Positions 4,521 to 10,818 of a stretch of 21,989 nucleotides of DNA are shown piece by piece. The DNA is from a virus. The number at the start of each line of letters is the position of its first letter. Within the stretch, counting starts at the first letter, position 1. The position numbers and the translations under genes were made by a program. The stretch covers positions 1 to 21,989 of IMG/VR virus record IMGVR_UViG_3300010149_000213, one strand, 5' to 3'. The notes beneath the pieces are model-generated. The model had not been told where the DNA came from and made no database searches. It was given only the letters and a program-made list of their open reading frames with translations.

Positions 4521-5733
4521 TGGCGAAAATCCAAAAAAGTTAAGTCTGTCGGGTAGCAAGTTAACCCTCGGCGGCGTTATGGCCGAAGCGCTGTCCGACG
4601 CTGGGCGGATGCGCGCGGGTGGCGTAGGTGTTAGGACCAGAGTGATGGTGGAAGTACGACGCAAACGTGCGCCCGTCGCACCACATAAAGTTCGTCCGGC
4701 AGAACCCGTGTCTCCACAGAAGATGAAAAAACCTGTTCCGTGGACCGTTGACTCTCACACCAAGCATCCTGAGACAGAGATGTGGCATGACCGTGTCGGG
4801 TGGGACAACCCGAAGTCAGAGAGTCGGTTCCGCGTGGGCGAGAACATTACCAGAAAGGAAATTGCATTAAACAAGAAGATTCGCGCAAAAGATTGCAAGA
4901 CTGTCGAAGAAGTCATGGGCTTGATTCCAAACCTGCGGACGGTATCGAACAGCACAAGGCTCAGTGCCGACATGAACAGGCTGTTCGAGTACGCTCGGGG
5001 GGACACATGGAGCAAGCATGTGTTCAACGAGAGTTTTGTTTCGAAGCGCCCTGATGGAGGAGGGAAGTGGACGAGGCACATGCGCCCGATGGGTGCGAAG
5101 GTGCTGGTCCGGTTTCTGGTGCATGTGGGTCCGGAGTTTTACATCGACGGCGACATCGATCTGAGAGCGTTGCGTGAGTATGCATCGAGTGCGGATGTTT
5201 TCGAGGAGCCGCCCGCCAGCAACGACAACAAGGTAACGCCAGTAAAGATTACCGAGAGTCGTCAGCAGACAGTGACCACTCGGCCCTATGACACAGGAAA
5301 GTTTCGTAAACAGATGCTTGCAAAGAATCCGGTGTGTCCTGTGACCGGCATAGACAGACCACAATTTTTGCGCGTGTCGCACATCAAGGCCGACAGTGCC
5401 AGCGAGGCAGAAGGTAAACATTACGAGAGGACGGACGAAGCAAACGTGTTGATGCTGTCGTTGGCAGCAGACGAACTGTTCGATGGTATCTGTCCACGAG
5501 GTTTCACCGGCTGGAAGGGCCGTGCTGCGTGGATCACGTTTGCCGATGACGGCAAGCTGATGCGGAGTCTTCACATGACCGGTGACGAGTTACGTCGGTT
5601 TGGAATCTCGCACCATGTGTCCATTGCACACCTATTAAAAGGTCGGGCAGGTGATCGGCGTCGAGAATACTTGCGGTGGCATCGAGAGAATATGTTCTTG
5701 GACAACAATAAAAAGGAGGACAGTGATGGATGA
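4504..5733 (+). CDS. HNH endonuclease-like protein with long N-terminal region
   Basis: A 409-residue protein starting at ATG 4504 with GAGGGGG at 4491-4497. Residues 1-85 are basic, Pro-rich and probably disordered. Residues 95-250 form an unrecognised domain with many aromatic and charged positions. Residues ~265-350 resemble the HNH_2 fold: FRKQML, CPVTGI (C278-I283), SHIK with H293, a segment ending in N314 in EANVLML, and LFDGI with D327. These match the conserved His, Asn and Phe-Asp of that family, although the His usually expected before LFD is not obvious. Expected activity is metal-dependent DNA cleavage. It sits between small genes and overlaps the next by eight bases, so it belongs to the operon rather than being an obvious homing insertion, though homing cannot be excluded. 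Confidence 0.72.
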   Translation: MSQDSNGENPKKLSLSGSKLTLGGVMAEALSDAGRMRAGGVGVRTRVMVEVRRKRAPVAPHKVRPAEPVSPQKMKKPVPWTVDSHTKHPETEMWHDRVGWDNPKSESRFRVGENITRKEIALNKKIRAKDCKTVEEVMGLIPNLRTVSNSTRLSADMNRLFEYARGDTWSKHVFNESFVSKRPDGGGKWTRHMRPMGAKVLVRFLVHVGPEFYIDGDIDLRALREYASSADVFEEPPASNDNKVTPVKITESRQQTVTTRPYDTGKFRKQMLAKNPVCPVTGIDRPQFLRVSHIKADSASEAEGKHYERTDEANVLMLSLAADELFDGICPRGFTGWKGRAAWITFADDGKLMRSLHMTGDELRRFGISHHVSIAHLLKGRAGDRRREYLRWHRENMFLDNNKKEDSDG

Positions 5734-5869
5734 GTATCAAGGCGTCGAGTGCGACCACTGCGGCGAGAGATGCTGGGAACATACCAGCTATTTTGGGGAC
5801 ATTCGTTGCGACGAGTGTGCCTACGAAGACGAAACCTATAGAAGGGAGATTCTAGGTGAGTGTACATGA
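5726..5869 (+). CDS. Mini zinc-ribbon protein
   Basis: A 47-residue protein starting at ATG 5726 with AAGGAGG at 5713-5719, overlapping the HNH gene by eight bases. Cys pairs C9-x2-C12 and C28-x2-C31 form a typical zinc ribbon, with an additional C16 and a C-terminal C46. The protein is very acidic (YEDETYRRE). Such mini-ribbons often bind nucleic acid or act as adaptor proteins, but no function is shown. It is the first of five small CxxC proteins encoded in this window. Confidence 0.78.
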   Translation: MDEYQGVECDHCGERCWEHTSYFGDIRCDECAYEDETYRREILGECT

Positions 5870-6107
5870 CAAGCGAGTGACGCGCGAAATGCGTCGGAAG
5901 ATGTTGGAAGTCCATAACGACCTGAAAAGCATTCGCTGCACAGTCGAAGAGTGCAACGATATGTGGCTGTCTGATCTGGCTAAGATGAACGATATCATCA
6001 ACTACCTACAAAGGGAGTTCGAGTTCAAGCCGCCGCAGGGTACGGGTGGGTACTACATAAACTATATTTTTGCCGAGGATGTGAAAGAAGCGGACGACGA
6101 AGAATGA
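5856..6107 (+). CDS. Hypothetical helical protein
   Basis: An 83-residue protein with GTG start at 5856, preceded by GGGAGA at 5844-5849 and overlapping the previous gene by 14 bases. Its N-terminal two thirds are helical and charged (TREMRRKMLEVHNDLKSIR, DLAKMNDIINYLQREFEF), and it ends with a Gly- and Tyr-rich segment and an acidic tail (EDVKEADDEE). Two Cys residues (in IRCTVEEC) are spaced six apart. No family is recognised. The stop overlaps the next ATG as ATGA. Confidence 0.76.
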   Translation: MSVHDKRVTREMRRKMLEVHNDLKSIRCTVEECNDMWLSDLAKMNDIINYLQREFEFKPPQGTGGYYINYIFAEDVKEADDEE

Positions 6108-6292
6108 AGCTGGTCTGGGTTTTGCTTTTAGTCACGGGATACGGTGTCGATGAGTTCGACACCAAGTCTCTGGGCGGCTACGATACTATGGCAGAGTGTC
6201 ATGTGGCATCGACTCAAACATTTTGGGAAAACATGCCCATCAATCAGGAAGCACTCTGCATCAGAGTGGAGACAAGGATAGATGACGATTGA
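6104..6292 (+). CDS. Small exported-looking protein with two Cys
   Basis: A 62-residue protein starting at ATG 6104, four bases overlapping the previous gene. The N terminus MKLVWVLLLVTGYG has one Lys and a hydrophobic core, like a short signal sequence or membrane anchor. The rest is hydrophilic, with two Cys (AECHVA, ALCIRV) about 26 residues apart that could form a disulfide outside the cytoplasm. The layout resembles the gene at 6952-7176. A periplasmic or membrane role, such as superinfection exclusion or a lysis accessory, is possible but not shown. Confidence 0.72.
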   Translation: MKLVWVLLLVTGYGVDEFDTKSLGGYDTMAECHVASTQTFWENMPINQEALCIRVETRIDDD

Positions 6293-6470
6293 TAAAGGCG
6301 ACGGAGTAATGGCAAAGCGGCTGGCACACGGCATGTGTCCAAAGTGCCAGATCGCGATACCAAAAGCACCGAGGATCAAGTGTCTCGGTTGCGGACTCGA
6401 GATCAGAAGCAACGAGACGCAGGACGAAGATCGTCCTGTCGTCGTTCGAATGAAGGCGGTTTGGAAATGA
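6282..6470 (+). CDS. Small zinc-ribbon protein
   Basis: A 62-residue protein. The ATG at 6282 is preferred, with GGAG at 6268-6271 ten bases upstream. An alternative ATG at 6309 lies only two bases after its GGAG, which is too close. Cys pairs C19-x2-C22 and C34-x2-C37 (MCPKCQ, KCLGCG) form a zinc ribbon with Lys/Arg-rich surroundings, followed by an acidic linker and a VVVRMKAVWK end. It is likely a nucleic-acid or protein adaptor. It overlaps both neighbours by a few bases, within the operon. Confidence 0.74.
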   Translation: MTIDKGDGVMAKRLAHGMCPKCQIAIPKAPRIKCLGCGLEIRSNETQDEDRPVVVRMKAVWK

Positions 6471-6700
6471 GCAGAGCGTTTTATATTCATCCATCAGCAT
6501 GCATGTATGCAGGGGTTCTGGATCCGGATTTTGATCTGATGTTTGGTGGCAGCTTTCCTGCCGACCTGACATTTCAGGAGGAACCCTATCGAGGAAACAT
6601 TGGTGGCAGCATCAATGGTCCTGTTGTCCGCAATACACAGGTCTATGACCGTCCGGCGATTGGTAGGGTCAGTCCGTGGCCTGAGATTCGCAGGCAATAG
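6467..6700 (+). CDS. Hypothetical protein, last gene before internal promoter
   Basis: A 77-residue protein starting at ATG 6467, overlapping the previous stop by four bases. It is rich in Pro, Gly, Asp and aromatic residues (MSRAFYIHPSACMYAG, DPDFDLMFGGSFPADL, VYDRPAIGRVSPWPEIRRQ), with no helix-rich regions, membrane segment or metal motif. It looks like a mostly extended or loop-rich protein. No family is recognised. A 61-base gap with a promoter-like element follows, so it may end the first transcriptional segment of the operon. Confidence 0.72.
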   Translation: MSRAFYIHPSACMYAGVLDPDFDLMFGGSFPADLTFQEEPYRGNIGGSINGPVVRNTQVYDRPAIGRVSPWPEIRRQ

Positions 6701-6713
6701 CGGATAGCATTGC

Positions 6714-6729
6714 ATGGCATGGGATAATA
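6714..6729 (+). promoter_or_regulatory. Extended -10 promoter element (16-nt motif, copy 2)
   Basis: ATGGCATGGGATAATA here is identical to 2602-2617. It contains TGGGATAAT (6720-6728) with no clear -35 box, and lies in the only real intergenic gap of the operon (6701-6761). It probably supplies extra transcription for the genes from 6762 through the SNF2 helicase. Inferred from the exact repeat and the position. Confidence 0.52.
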
Positions 6730-6761
6730 AAGTATCATATGTCATTTCAGGGAGATTGGAC

Positions 6762-6950
6762 ATGAGCGAAGAAACAAAACTGATGCCAGAAGCAGAGGCA
6801 AGAACTGTTATGGAGTGGAGCACCGCTGTTCAGGTGATTGAGTGGTGCGTCGATGAGATGCTGGACAAGATCGCCGAGTATCCGGACGACTATGGTCCGG
6901 GCAGGACCGACGAGGTCATGGAAGCATGGGAACGGATTCTTAGAGGGTGA
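6762..6950 (+). CDS. Small acidic hypothetical protein
   Basis: A 62-residue protein. ATG 6762 follows AGGGAG (6749-6754). An upstream in-frame ATG at 6714 lies inside the promoter-like motif and is unlikely. The protein is helical and acidic: MSEETKLMPEAEARTVMEWS, VIEWCVDEMLDKIAEYPDDY and DEVMEAWERILRG. No known family is recognised. It is the first gene after the internal promoter. Confidence 0.75.
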   Translation: MSEETKLMPEAEARTVMEWSTAVQVIEWCVDEMLDKIAEYPDDYGPGRTDEVMEAWERILRG

Positions 6951-6951
6951 T

Positions 6952-7176
6952 ATGTTTGTTGCGATAATAGCTGTCTGCTTTGCGGCGGATGTAAATGGTC
7001 TGCCGGTAAACAAATGCTACATGCGTCAGAGCGATGAGCGTTTTAAAAGTCTGGCAATCTGCGAAGCGTGGTCTTACCGCAACGAAGAGAGTATGTTCCG
7101 AGCCATGACGTTAGAGTCTACAGAACCAGTGGTTATCAACATTGTTTGCCGTACCGCTGATGAGAAACAGACATGA
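6952..7176 (+). CDS. Small exported-looking protein with several Cys
   Basis: A 74-residue protein starting at ATG 6952, one base after the previous stop, with a weak GGGTGA upstream. The N terminus MFVAIIAVCFAADVNG looks like a short signal peptide, possibly cleaved near AA-D. The mature part has Cys residues in KCYMR, AICEAW and IVCRTA, enough for disulfides. In layout (hydrophobic start, spaced Cys, C-terminal C-(I/R) segment) it resembles the gene at 6104-6292 and may be a distant paralogue. Its function is unknown. Confidence 0.7.
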   Translation: MFVAIIAVCFAADVNGLPVNKCYMRQSDERFKSLAICEAWSYRNEESMFRAMTLESTEPVVINIVCRTADEKQT

Positions 7177-7388
7177 AACCCCGCGATCCAAGCTGGCGCG
7201 ACATCCGTCGCCACCACATAGTGCCGGACAAGCGTCAGGATATGCTTGCCAAGATTCACGAGGAAGAGATGCAGGATCGATGCCCGCGCTGTGGAGGTGC
7301 TGGTCGGGTTGAGGTTCATGGACACTATCAATGTGCTGCATGTGGCAGCGTGATCGATGACTGCTGCCAAGGAGAATGCGCGACATGA
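7173..7388 (+). CDS. Zinc-ribbon protein
   Basis: A 71-residue protein starting at ATG 7173, four bases overlapping the previous gene. A basic helical N terminus (PSWRDIRRHHIVPDKRQDML) is followed by a clear zinc ribbon C37-x2-C40 / C54-x2-C57 (RCPRCGGAGRVEVHGHYQCA), which resembles ribbons in nucleic-acid-binding proteins, then a Cys-rich tail (C64, C65, C69). It probably binds DNA or RNA, or acts as an adaptor. Within the operon it overlaps the next gene by four bases. Confidence 0.78.
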   Translation: MKPRDPSWRDIRRHHIVPDKRQDMLAKIHEEEMQDRCPRCGGAGRVEVHGHYQCAACGSVIDDCCQGECAT

Positions 7389-7615
7389 CCGACAATGTAC
7401 TTAGCTTTCCGGTTCACAAAGTAGAAAAAGCCAGAGACCCTGTGCCGCAGGTGTGTGAGGCCGCAGCAAAAAACTTCAAGGAATTAATTATACTTGGTCA
7501 GAACGAGGCTGGCGAAGTGCAGATGATAACCACGGTCCACGATCCAGCAGAGATATTTTGGTATTTCGAAGCTGCCCGATTCGGGATCATGCTAGGAGCA
7601 ACAGAGGATGAGTGA
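7385..7615 (+). CDS. Conserved-type small phage protein (NVLSFPV start)
   Basis: A 76-residue protein. ATG 7385 is chosen over ATG 7376 because AAGGAG (7369-7374) is ten bases away instead of one. MTDNVLSFPVHKVEK is a beginning shared by many uncharacterised phage proteins. The rest (NFKELIILGQNEAGEVQMIT, then DPAEIFWYFEAARFGIMLG) suggests a short beta hairpin and a C-terminal helix. The function is unknown. It overlaps both neighbours. Confidence 0.78.
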   Translation: MTDNVLSFPVHKVEKARDPVPQVCEAAAKNFKELIILGQNEAGEVQMITTVHDPAEIFWYFEAARFGIMLGATEDE

Positions 7616-7802
7616 AGTTGTAGAAATGATTCGCGTTCAGTTTGATTACATGGACGGCAAGCTGTCGCTGCGAGAGGCGCTGGATGCTTTCGAGGAGTGT
7701 GGTTCAGACTGCACTCGCGGGCAACTGGAGAAGATGCTGCGAGAGTCGCCGCGCTACAACGTAACAAACATAAAAGAACCGAGGACCGAGGATGAAGTTT
7801 AA
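7608..7802 (+). CDS. Small hypothetical protein upstream of helicase
   Basis: A 64-residue protein starting at ATG 7608 with AGGAG at 7594-7598. It is helical and acidic, with segments LSLREALDAFEECG and TRGQLEKMLRESP and two Cys. No family is recognised. It overlaps the helicase gene by 11 bases, so the two are translationally coupled, and a helper role for the helicase is possible but unproven. Confidence 0.75.
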   Translation: MSEVVEMIRVQFDYMDGKLSLREALDAFEECGSDCTRGQLEKMLRESPRYNVTNIKEPRTEDEV

Positions 7803-9249
7803 CTACAGGACGGAGCCGTATGCTCACCAGCATGAAGCGCTGGTTCGAAGCTACGACAAACGCAACTACGCTTACTTTATGGAGATGGGGTGTGGCAAGT
7901 CGAAGGTACTTATTGACAACATGGTGTGGCTCTACGAGCAGGGCTGTATTGACACGGCGGTTATTGTTGCGCCGAAGGGTGTTTATCGCAACTGGGAAAC
8001 GGCGGAGATTCCCACCCATTTCCCCGAAGCCGTTCCGCACGAGGTTTATGTATGGAATCCGAGTCCCAACAAGTCGCAGGCAGAACGTCTTGCAGCCGGT
8101 GTTAAAGAGCGTGGTGTCTTCCGCATCCTTCTGGCAAACGTGGAAGGGTTTGCGACTAAGAAGCTGCCAGCTTTTGTGGATAAGTTCACACAAGGCAGCA
8201 CGTTCTTACTTGCTGTTGATGAGTCCACTACAATCAAGAACCCCAAAGCCAAACGCACTAAGACGCTGGTCATCTTCGGTGCAAAGGCTGCATATAAAAG
8301 AATCCTGACGGGATCACCGGTAACCAAGTCACCGTTGGATTTGTATGCACAATGTGGATTCATGGACAAGCGGCTGCTCGGGTTCGACTCGTTCTATTCT
8401 TTTCAAGGTAGGTATGCGATCACGCGAACGCAGCGGATGGGATCGCACAGTTTCAATCAGGTGGTGGGCTATCGGAATCTGGAAGAGTTATCGAACAAGC
8501 TGCTGACGTTTTCGTATCGCGTAACGAAAGACGAGGCGCTGGATCTTCCGGATAAAGTCTACACCACACGCAATGTCTCACTGACCAAGCAGCAGATCGA
8601 GCACTACCACTCGCTCAAGAAGGCTGCGATTGCGATACTTGAAAGTGGTGAGTTGGTTTCGGCGCCCGCTGCTATGACGCAGCTGATCAGGCTGCAACAG
8701 CTACTGTGTGGGCATCTGGTAACAGACGACGGCGAACTGGTGGAGATTCCCAGCAACAGGATTACGGCGCTGCTGGACTGCATTGAAGAGATGACTGGTA
8801 AAGTTATTATCTGGTCCAGGTTCCGCTACGACATCCGCAAGATTGAAGCAGAGTTAAAGAAAAAATATGGACCAGAAAGCACAGTCACATACTTCGGCGA
8901 CACAACCAGTGACCAGCGTGAGGAAGCAAAGAAACAATTCCAGACAGGTGACGTTCGATTCTTTGTTGGCAACCCGCAGACCGCTGGCATGGGTCTGACA
9001 CTGCATGCTGCAACGAACGTGGTTTACTATGCAAACGACTTCAATCTCGAGAGTAGGGTGCAGTCAGAGGATCGAGCGCATCGGATTGGTCAGCATCATC
9101 CTGTTCTATACGTTGACCTGATGGCTCCGCAGACTGTGGATGTTCACATTGTGAAGACGCTTCAGAAGAAGATTGAACTGTCGGCTGCTGCTCTGGGTGA
9201 AGAAGTCCGGAGATGGTTGGAACTTTCCCCCCGTGCCAATGACGATTAG
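7792..9249 (+). CDS. SNF2-type superfamily 2 DNA helicase / translocase
   Basis: A 485-residue protein starting at ATG 7792, with GAGG seven bases upstream. It carries the full SF2/SNF2 motif series: Walker A EMGCGKS (31-37), motif II VDEST (142-146), motif III LTGSP (172-176), motif V GMGLTLHAA (399-407), and motif VI QSEDRAHRIGQ (424-434), the SNF2 hallmark. It is expected to use ATP to move along double-stranded DNA, remodelling protein-DNA or branched structures during phage replication or recombination. Its length is that of compact phage SNF2 proteins without accessory domains. It ends the small-gene operon. A minus-strand nuclease frame runs antisense through its last 209 bases. Confidence 0.95.
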   Translation: MKFNYRTEPYAHQHEALVRSYDKRNYAYFMEMGCGKSKVLIDNMVWLYEQGCIDTAVIVAPKGVYRNWETAEIPTHFPEAVPHEVYVWNPSPNKSQAERLAAGVKERGVFRILLANVEGFATKKLPAFVDKFTQGSTFLLAVDESTTIKNPKAKRTKTLVIFGAKAAYKRILTGSPVTKSPLDLYAQCGFMDKRLLGFDSFYSFQGRYAITRTQRMGSHSFNQVVGYRNLEELSNKLLTFSYRVTKDEALDLPDKVYTTRNVSLTKQQIEHYHSLKKAAIAILESGELVSAPAAMTQLIRLQQLLCGHLVTDDGELVEIPSNRITALLDCIEEMTGKVIIWSRFRYDIRKIEAELKKKYGPESTVTYFGDTTSDQREEAKKQFQTGDVRFFVGNPQTAGMGLTLHAATNVVYYANDFNLESRVQSEDRAHRIGQHHPVLYVDLMAPQTVDVHIVKTLQKKIELSAAALGEEVRRWLELSPRANDD

Positions 9250-9589
9250 AAGCCTTCTCGATGATGGCCTGATGTTGAACTGTTAAAGAAGAGTAAAGTT
9301 GATGAGGGTACAAAGCACATCTTCCCGTCTCGGGTTCCACATACAGAAGACGTACGCCCATCTTTCTCTGTTTGGTTTTAAGCTTTCGAGATATGTACGA
9401 TCCGTTTTCTCTTTGCGCTGCTTTCTTGACATCGAACAGGTGAAGCTTGCCGTCGGGCGCAAGAGCAATCAGGTCTATTGGACCCTGAGACATGACCGGT
9501 TGGTAGACATAGCACCCTTGTTGTACCAACCACGCGGCGGCAATAAGCTCACATTGAGCGCCGTCACGGATTCTATGATCTATTCCCAT
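9041..9589 (-). CDS. PD-(D/E)XK nuclease (Holliday-junction-resolvase-like)
   Basis: A 182-residue frame starting at ATG 9589 with GAGGGAG about eleven bases upstream. The first ~110 residues show the resolvase-like nuclease order: E14 in CELIAAAWLVQQGCYVY, GPIDLIAL with D39, LFDVKK with D53 and K55, then TKQRKMGVRLLYV. It is expected to cut DNA with Mg2+, perhaps at branched structures. Residues 114-182 are encoded antisense to the helicase 3' end and are Gln/Ser/Glu-rich without an evident fold, so they look like a run-on tail. The gene interrupts the plus-strand operons, and its start region overlaps a plus-strand promoter candidate. It is the second nuclease of this superfamily in the window. 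Confidence 0.82.
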   Translation of the reverse strand: MGIDHRIRDGAQCELIAAAWLVQQGCYVYQPVMSQGPIDLIALAPDGKLHLFDVKKAAQRENGSYISRKLKTKQRKMGVRLLYVEPETGRCALYPHQLYSSLTVQHQAIIEKASNRHWHGGKVPTISGLLHPEQQPTVQSSSEASSQCEHPQSAEPSGQRIEQDDADQSDALDPLTAPYSRD

Positions 9590-9596
9590 TGAATGC

Positions 9597-9624
9597 TTGA
9601 CTCCCTCGCATTGTATGGGGTAAG
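9597..9624 (+). promoter_or_regulatory. Sigma-70-like promoter candidate for replication operon
   Basis: TTGACT (9597-9602), a five-of-six match to a -35 box, is followed after 16-17 bases by TATGGGGTAAGT (9614-9625). The latter is similar to the TGGGATAAT elements at 2608 and 6720. A second AT-rich TATAAAAT (9641-9648) is nearer the gene, but a start there would leave almost no leader. It probably drives the RHH gene and the replication operon. Confidence 0.5.
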
Positions 9625-9661
9625 TTTCCCTTAATCTTCGTATAAAATCAAGGAGAAGAAC

Positions 9662-9805
9662 GTGGACAAGACGAAGTACAAATCTGTTGCAGTGTCGATA
9701 GAGATTTACAAAAAGTTACAGAAGCTGGCAGAGGACAGCGACAGAAGTGTGAGTCGTCAGATTGCACACATGGTCAAATTACAGGAGCAGCAGAAAGCTG
9801 CTTGA
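9662..9805 (+). CDS. Ribbon-helix-helix DNA-binding protein
   Basis: A 47-residue protein with GTG start at 9662, AGGAG at 9651-9655, ending at TGA 9803-9805. The sequence is MDKTKYKSVAVSIEIYKKLQ, then KLAEDSDRSVSRQIAHMVKL, then a Gln/Lys tail. A short beta strand (YKSVAVSI), a first helix (EIYKKLQKLAEDS) and a second helix (SVSRQIAHMVK) are the textbook Arc/CopG layout, in which a dimer inserts a two-stranded ribbon into the DNA major groove. As the first gene after the promoter at 9597, it may regulate itself and the replication operon. The family call rests on pattern alone. Confidence 0.8.
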   Translation: MDKTKYKSVAVSIEIYKKLQKLAEDSDRSVSRQIAHMVKLQEQQKAA

Positions 9806-9915
9806 CCATAAAAGTTTGCCGGTGTATCACACTGGCCGCAGCCCGCGCTTACCTCCGTGGGCAGGGCTGCACCACCACCCGAAGGGGTTAAACTTTTTAC
9901 CAGAAGGAGAGAGTG
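9806..9915 (+). other. Structured leader between RHH gene and replication genes
   Basis: This stretch can fold into several nested hairpins. AAAAGTTT (9810-9817) pairs with AAACTTTT (9890-9897) as an outer stem. CCGGTG/CACTGG (9819-9824, 9830-9835) and GCAGCCC/GGGCTGC (9838-9844, 9864-9870) form inner stems. The T run after the outer stem could also act as a weak terminator. The ribosome site AAGGAG (9904-9909) follows directly. It may be a leader that attenuates or protects the replication transcript. No known riboswitch class is recognised. Confidence 0.5.
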
Positions 9916-10485
9916 ATGAGCGATGTGTTCTCGCTATTTGAAGAAGAGGCAGTCAACGCCGACAAGTTTGACAACGTGCAGAAGGAAGGCGCAAGCGACC
10001 TTTCCAACCTGATCCGTCGATCCCTCGAGATCGATAAGCAGATCGCAGATGCAGAACAGTTTCTGAAAGATCTGAAATTTAAAAAGCGCAAGATCAACGA
10101 AGAAGATATTCCAATGCTCATGGAAGAGATGGGCATGGACAGCGTCACCGTGGACGGTAACAAGGTTACTCTGCGGCAGTTCGTTCACGCGCGGATTACA
10201 GAGGACAAGCGCAATGAAGCGTTCGGTTATCTGCGATCCATTGGCGAGGCCGACATCATAAAAAATGATGTAACGATCTCGTTCTCAGCAGGACAAGACA
10301 ACATGGCTGGCTCGGTGGTCGATGACCTCCGGCAACAGTACGGTCTTGATCCGTCACAAAAGACTCACGTACATCCGTCCACCCTGAAGGCGTGGGTCAA
10401 GAACAGAATCGAAGCCGGCAAGGAATTGGACTTCGACACATTTGGGGTTTTTGTTGGCACAGAAGCCAAGATTTCAAGGAGCTAG
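9916..10485 (+). CDS. Conserved phage protein next to SSB (FGVFVG motif)
   Basis: A 189-residue protein starting at ATG 9916 with AAGGAG six bases upstream. Residues ~30-75 form a charged coiled coil (SLEIDKQIADAEQFLKDLKF) ending in EEDIPMLMEEMGMDS. The second half has DLIKNEV-like IIKNDVTISFSAGQ, then KTHVHPSTLKAWVKNRIEAG and a terminal FGVFVGTEAKI. This arrangement is common in phage proteins encoded beside SSB-like and primase genes, including the HPxTLKA and FGVFV blocks, but I know of no assigned biochemical role. Its position suggests a replication or recombination accessory, possibly one that binds DNA as a dimer. Confidence 0.85.
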   Translation: MSDVFSLFEEEAVNADKFDNVQKEGASDLSNLIRRSLEIDKQIADAEQFLKDLKFKKRKINEEDIPMLMEEMGMDSVTVDGNKVTLRQFVHARITEDKRNEAFGYLRSIGEADIIKNDVTISFSAGQDNMAGSVVDDLRQQYGLDPSQKTHVHPSTLKAWVKNRIEAGKELDFDTFGVFVGTEAKISRS

Positions 10486-10487
10486 TG

Positions 10488-10817
10488 ATGGAAGACGTAA
10501 GAACTCTTTACAGAACAGATGCTCCGGATACGAGCATCGAGGCTGCACAAAGTATAGACCCGACAAAGCTAGAGGGTTTGGTGCTGCGGGCGATAAAGTC
10601 CAGCCCAAACGGGTGTATTTCGGATGATGTTAGAAGGTTCTGTAGGGAAAACTACAACATCAAATCGTATTCTTCGGTGACAGCAAGGTTTGCTTCCTTG
10701 GCGAGGAAGGGACTGATTAAGTACACGGGTGAAAGAAGGCCCGGTGACAGTGGGAGAGGCCAGCGAGTTATGGTGGCTAATCTCGATAACAACATCGAAC
10801 AAGTGATGGGGAACTAA
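10488..10817 (+). CDS. Winged-helix DNA-binding protein
   Basis: A 109-residue protein starting at ATG 10488 with AAGGAG at 10476-10481. Residues ~27-97 look like a winged helix: helix 1 (LEGLVLRAIKSSPNG), a short helix (ISDDVRRFCREN), a recognition helix (SYSSVTARFASLARKGLIKY), and a wing with GERRPGDSGRGQRVMVA. The pattern 'VTARFxxLxRKGLI...TGxRRPxxSGR' is typical of small phage regulators and replication proteins. It lies between a conserved phage gene and the SSB-like gene. It could be a regulator of the operon or an origin-binding accessory; the sequence does not decide. Confidence 0.82.
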   Translation: MEDVRTLYRTDAPDTSIEAAQSIDPTKLEGLVLRAIKSSPNGCISDDVRRFCRENYNIKSYSSVTARFASLARKGLIKYTGERRPGDSGRGQRVMVANLDNNIEQVMGN

Positions 10818-10818
10818 C

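Noticed and set aside
4867-5574. A 235-codon minus-strand frame
   Set aside because: It is opposite the HNH gene, is rich in Cys, His and Arg as expected for an antisense shadow, and has no ribosome site or domain.
7498-8193. A 231-codon minus-strand frame
   Set aside because: It spans three plus-strand genes including the Walker A motif of the helicase. Its composition is that of a shadow frame.
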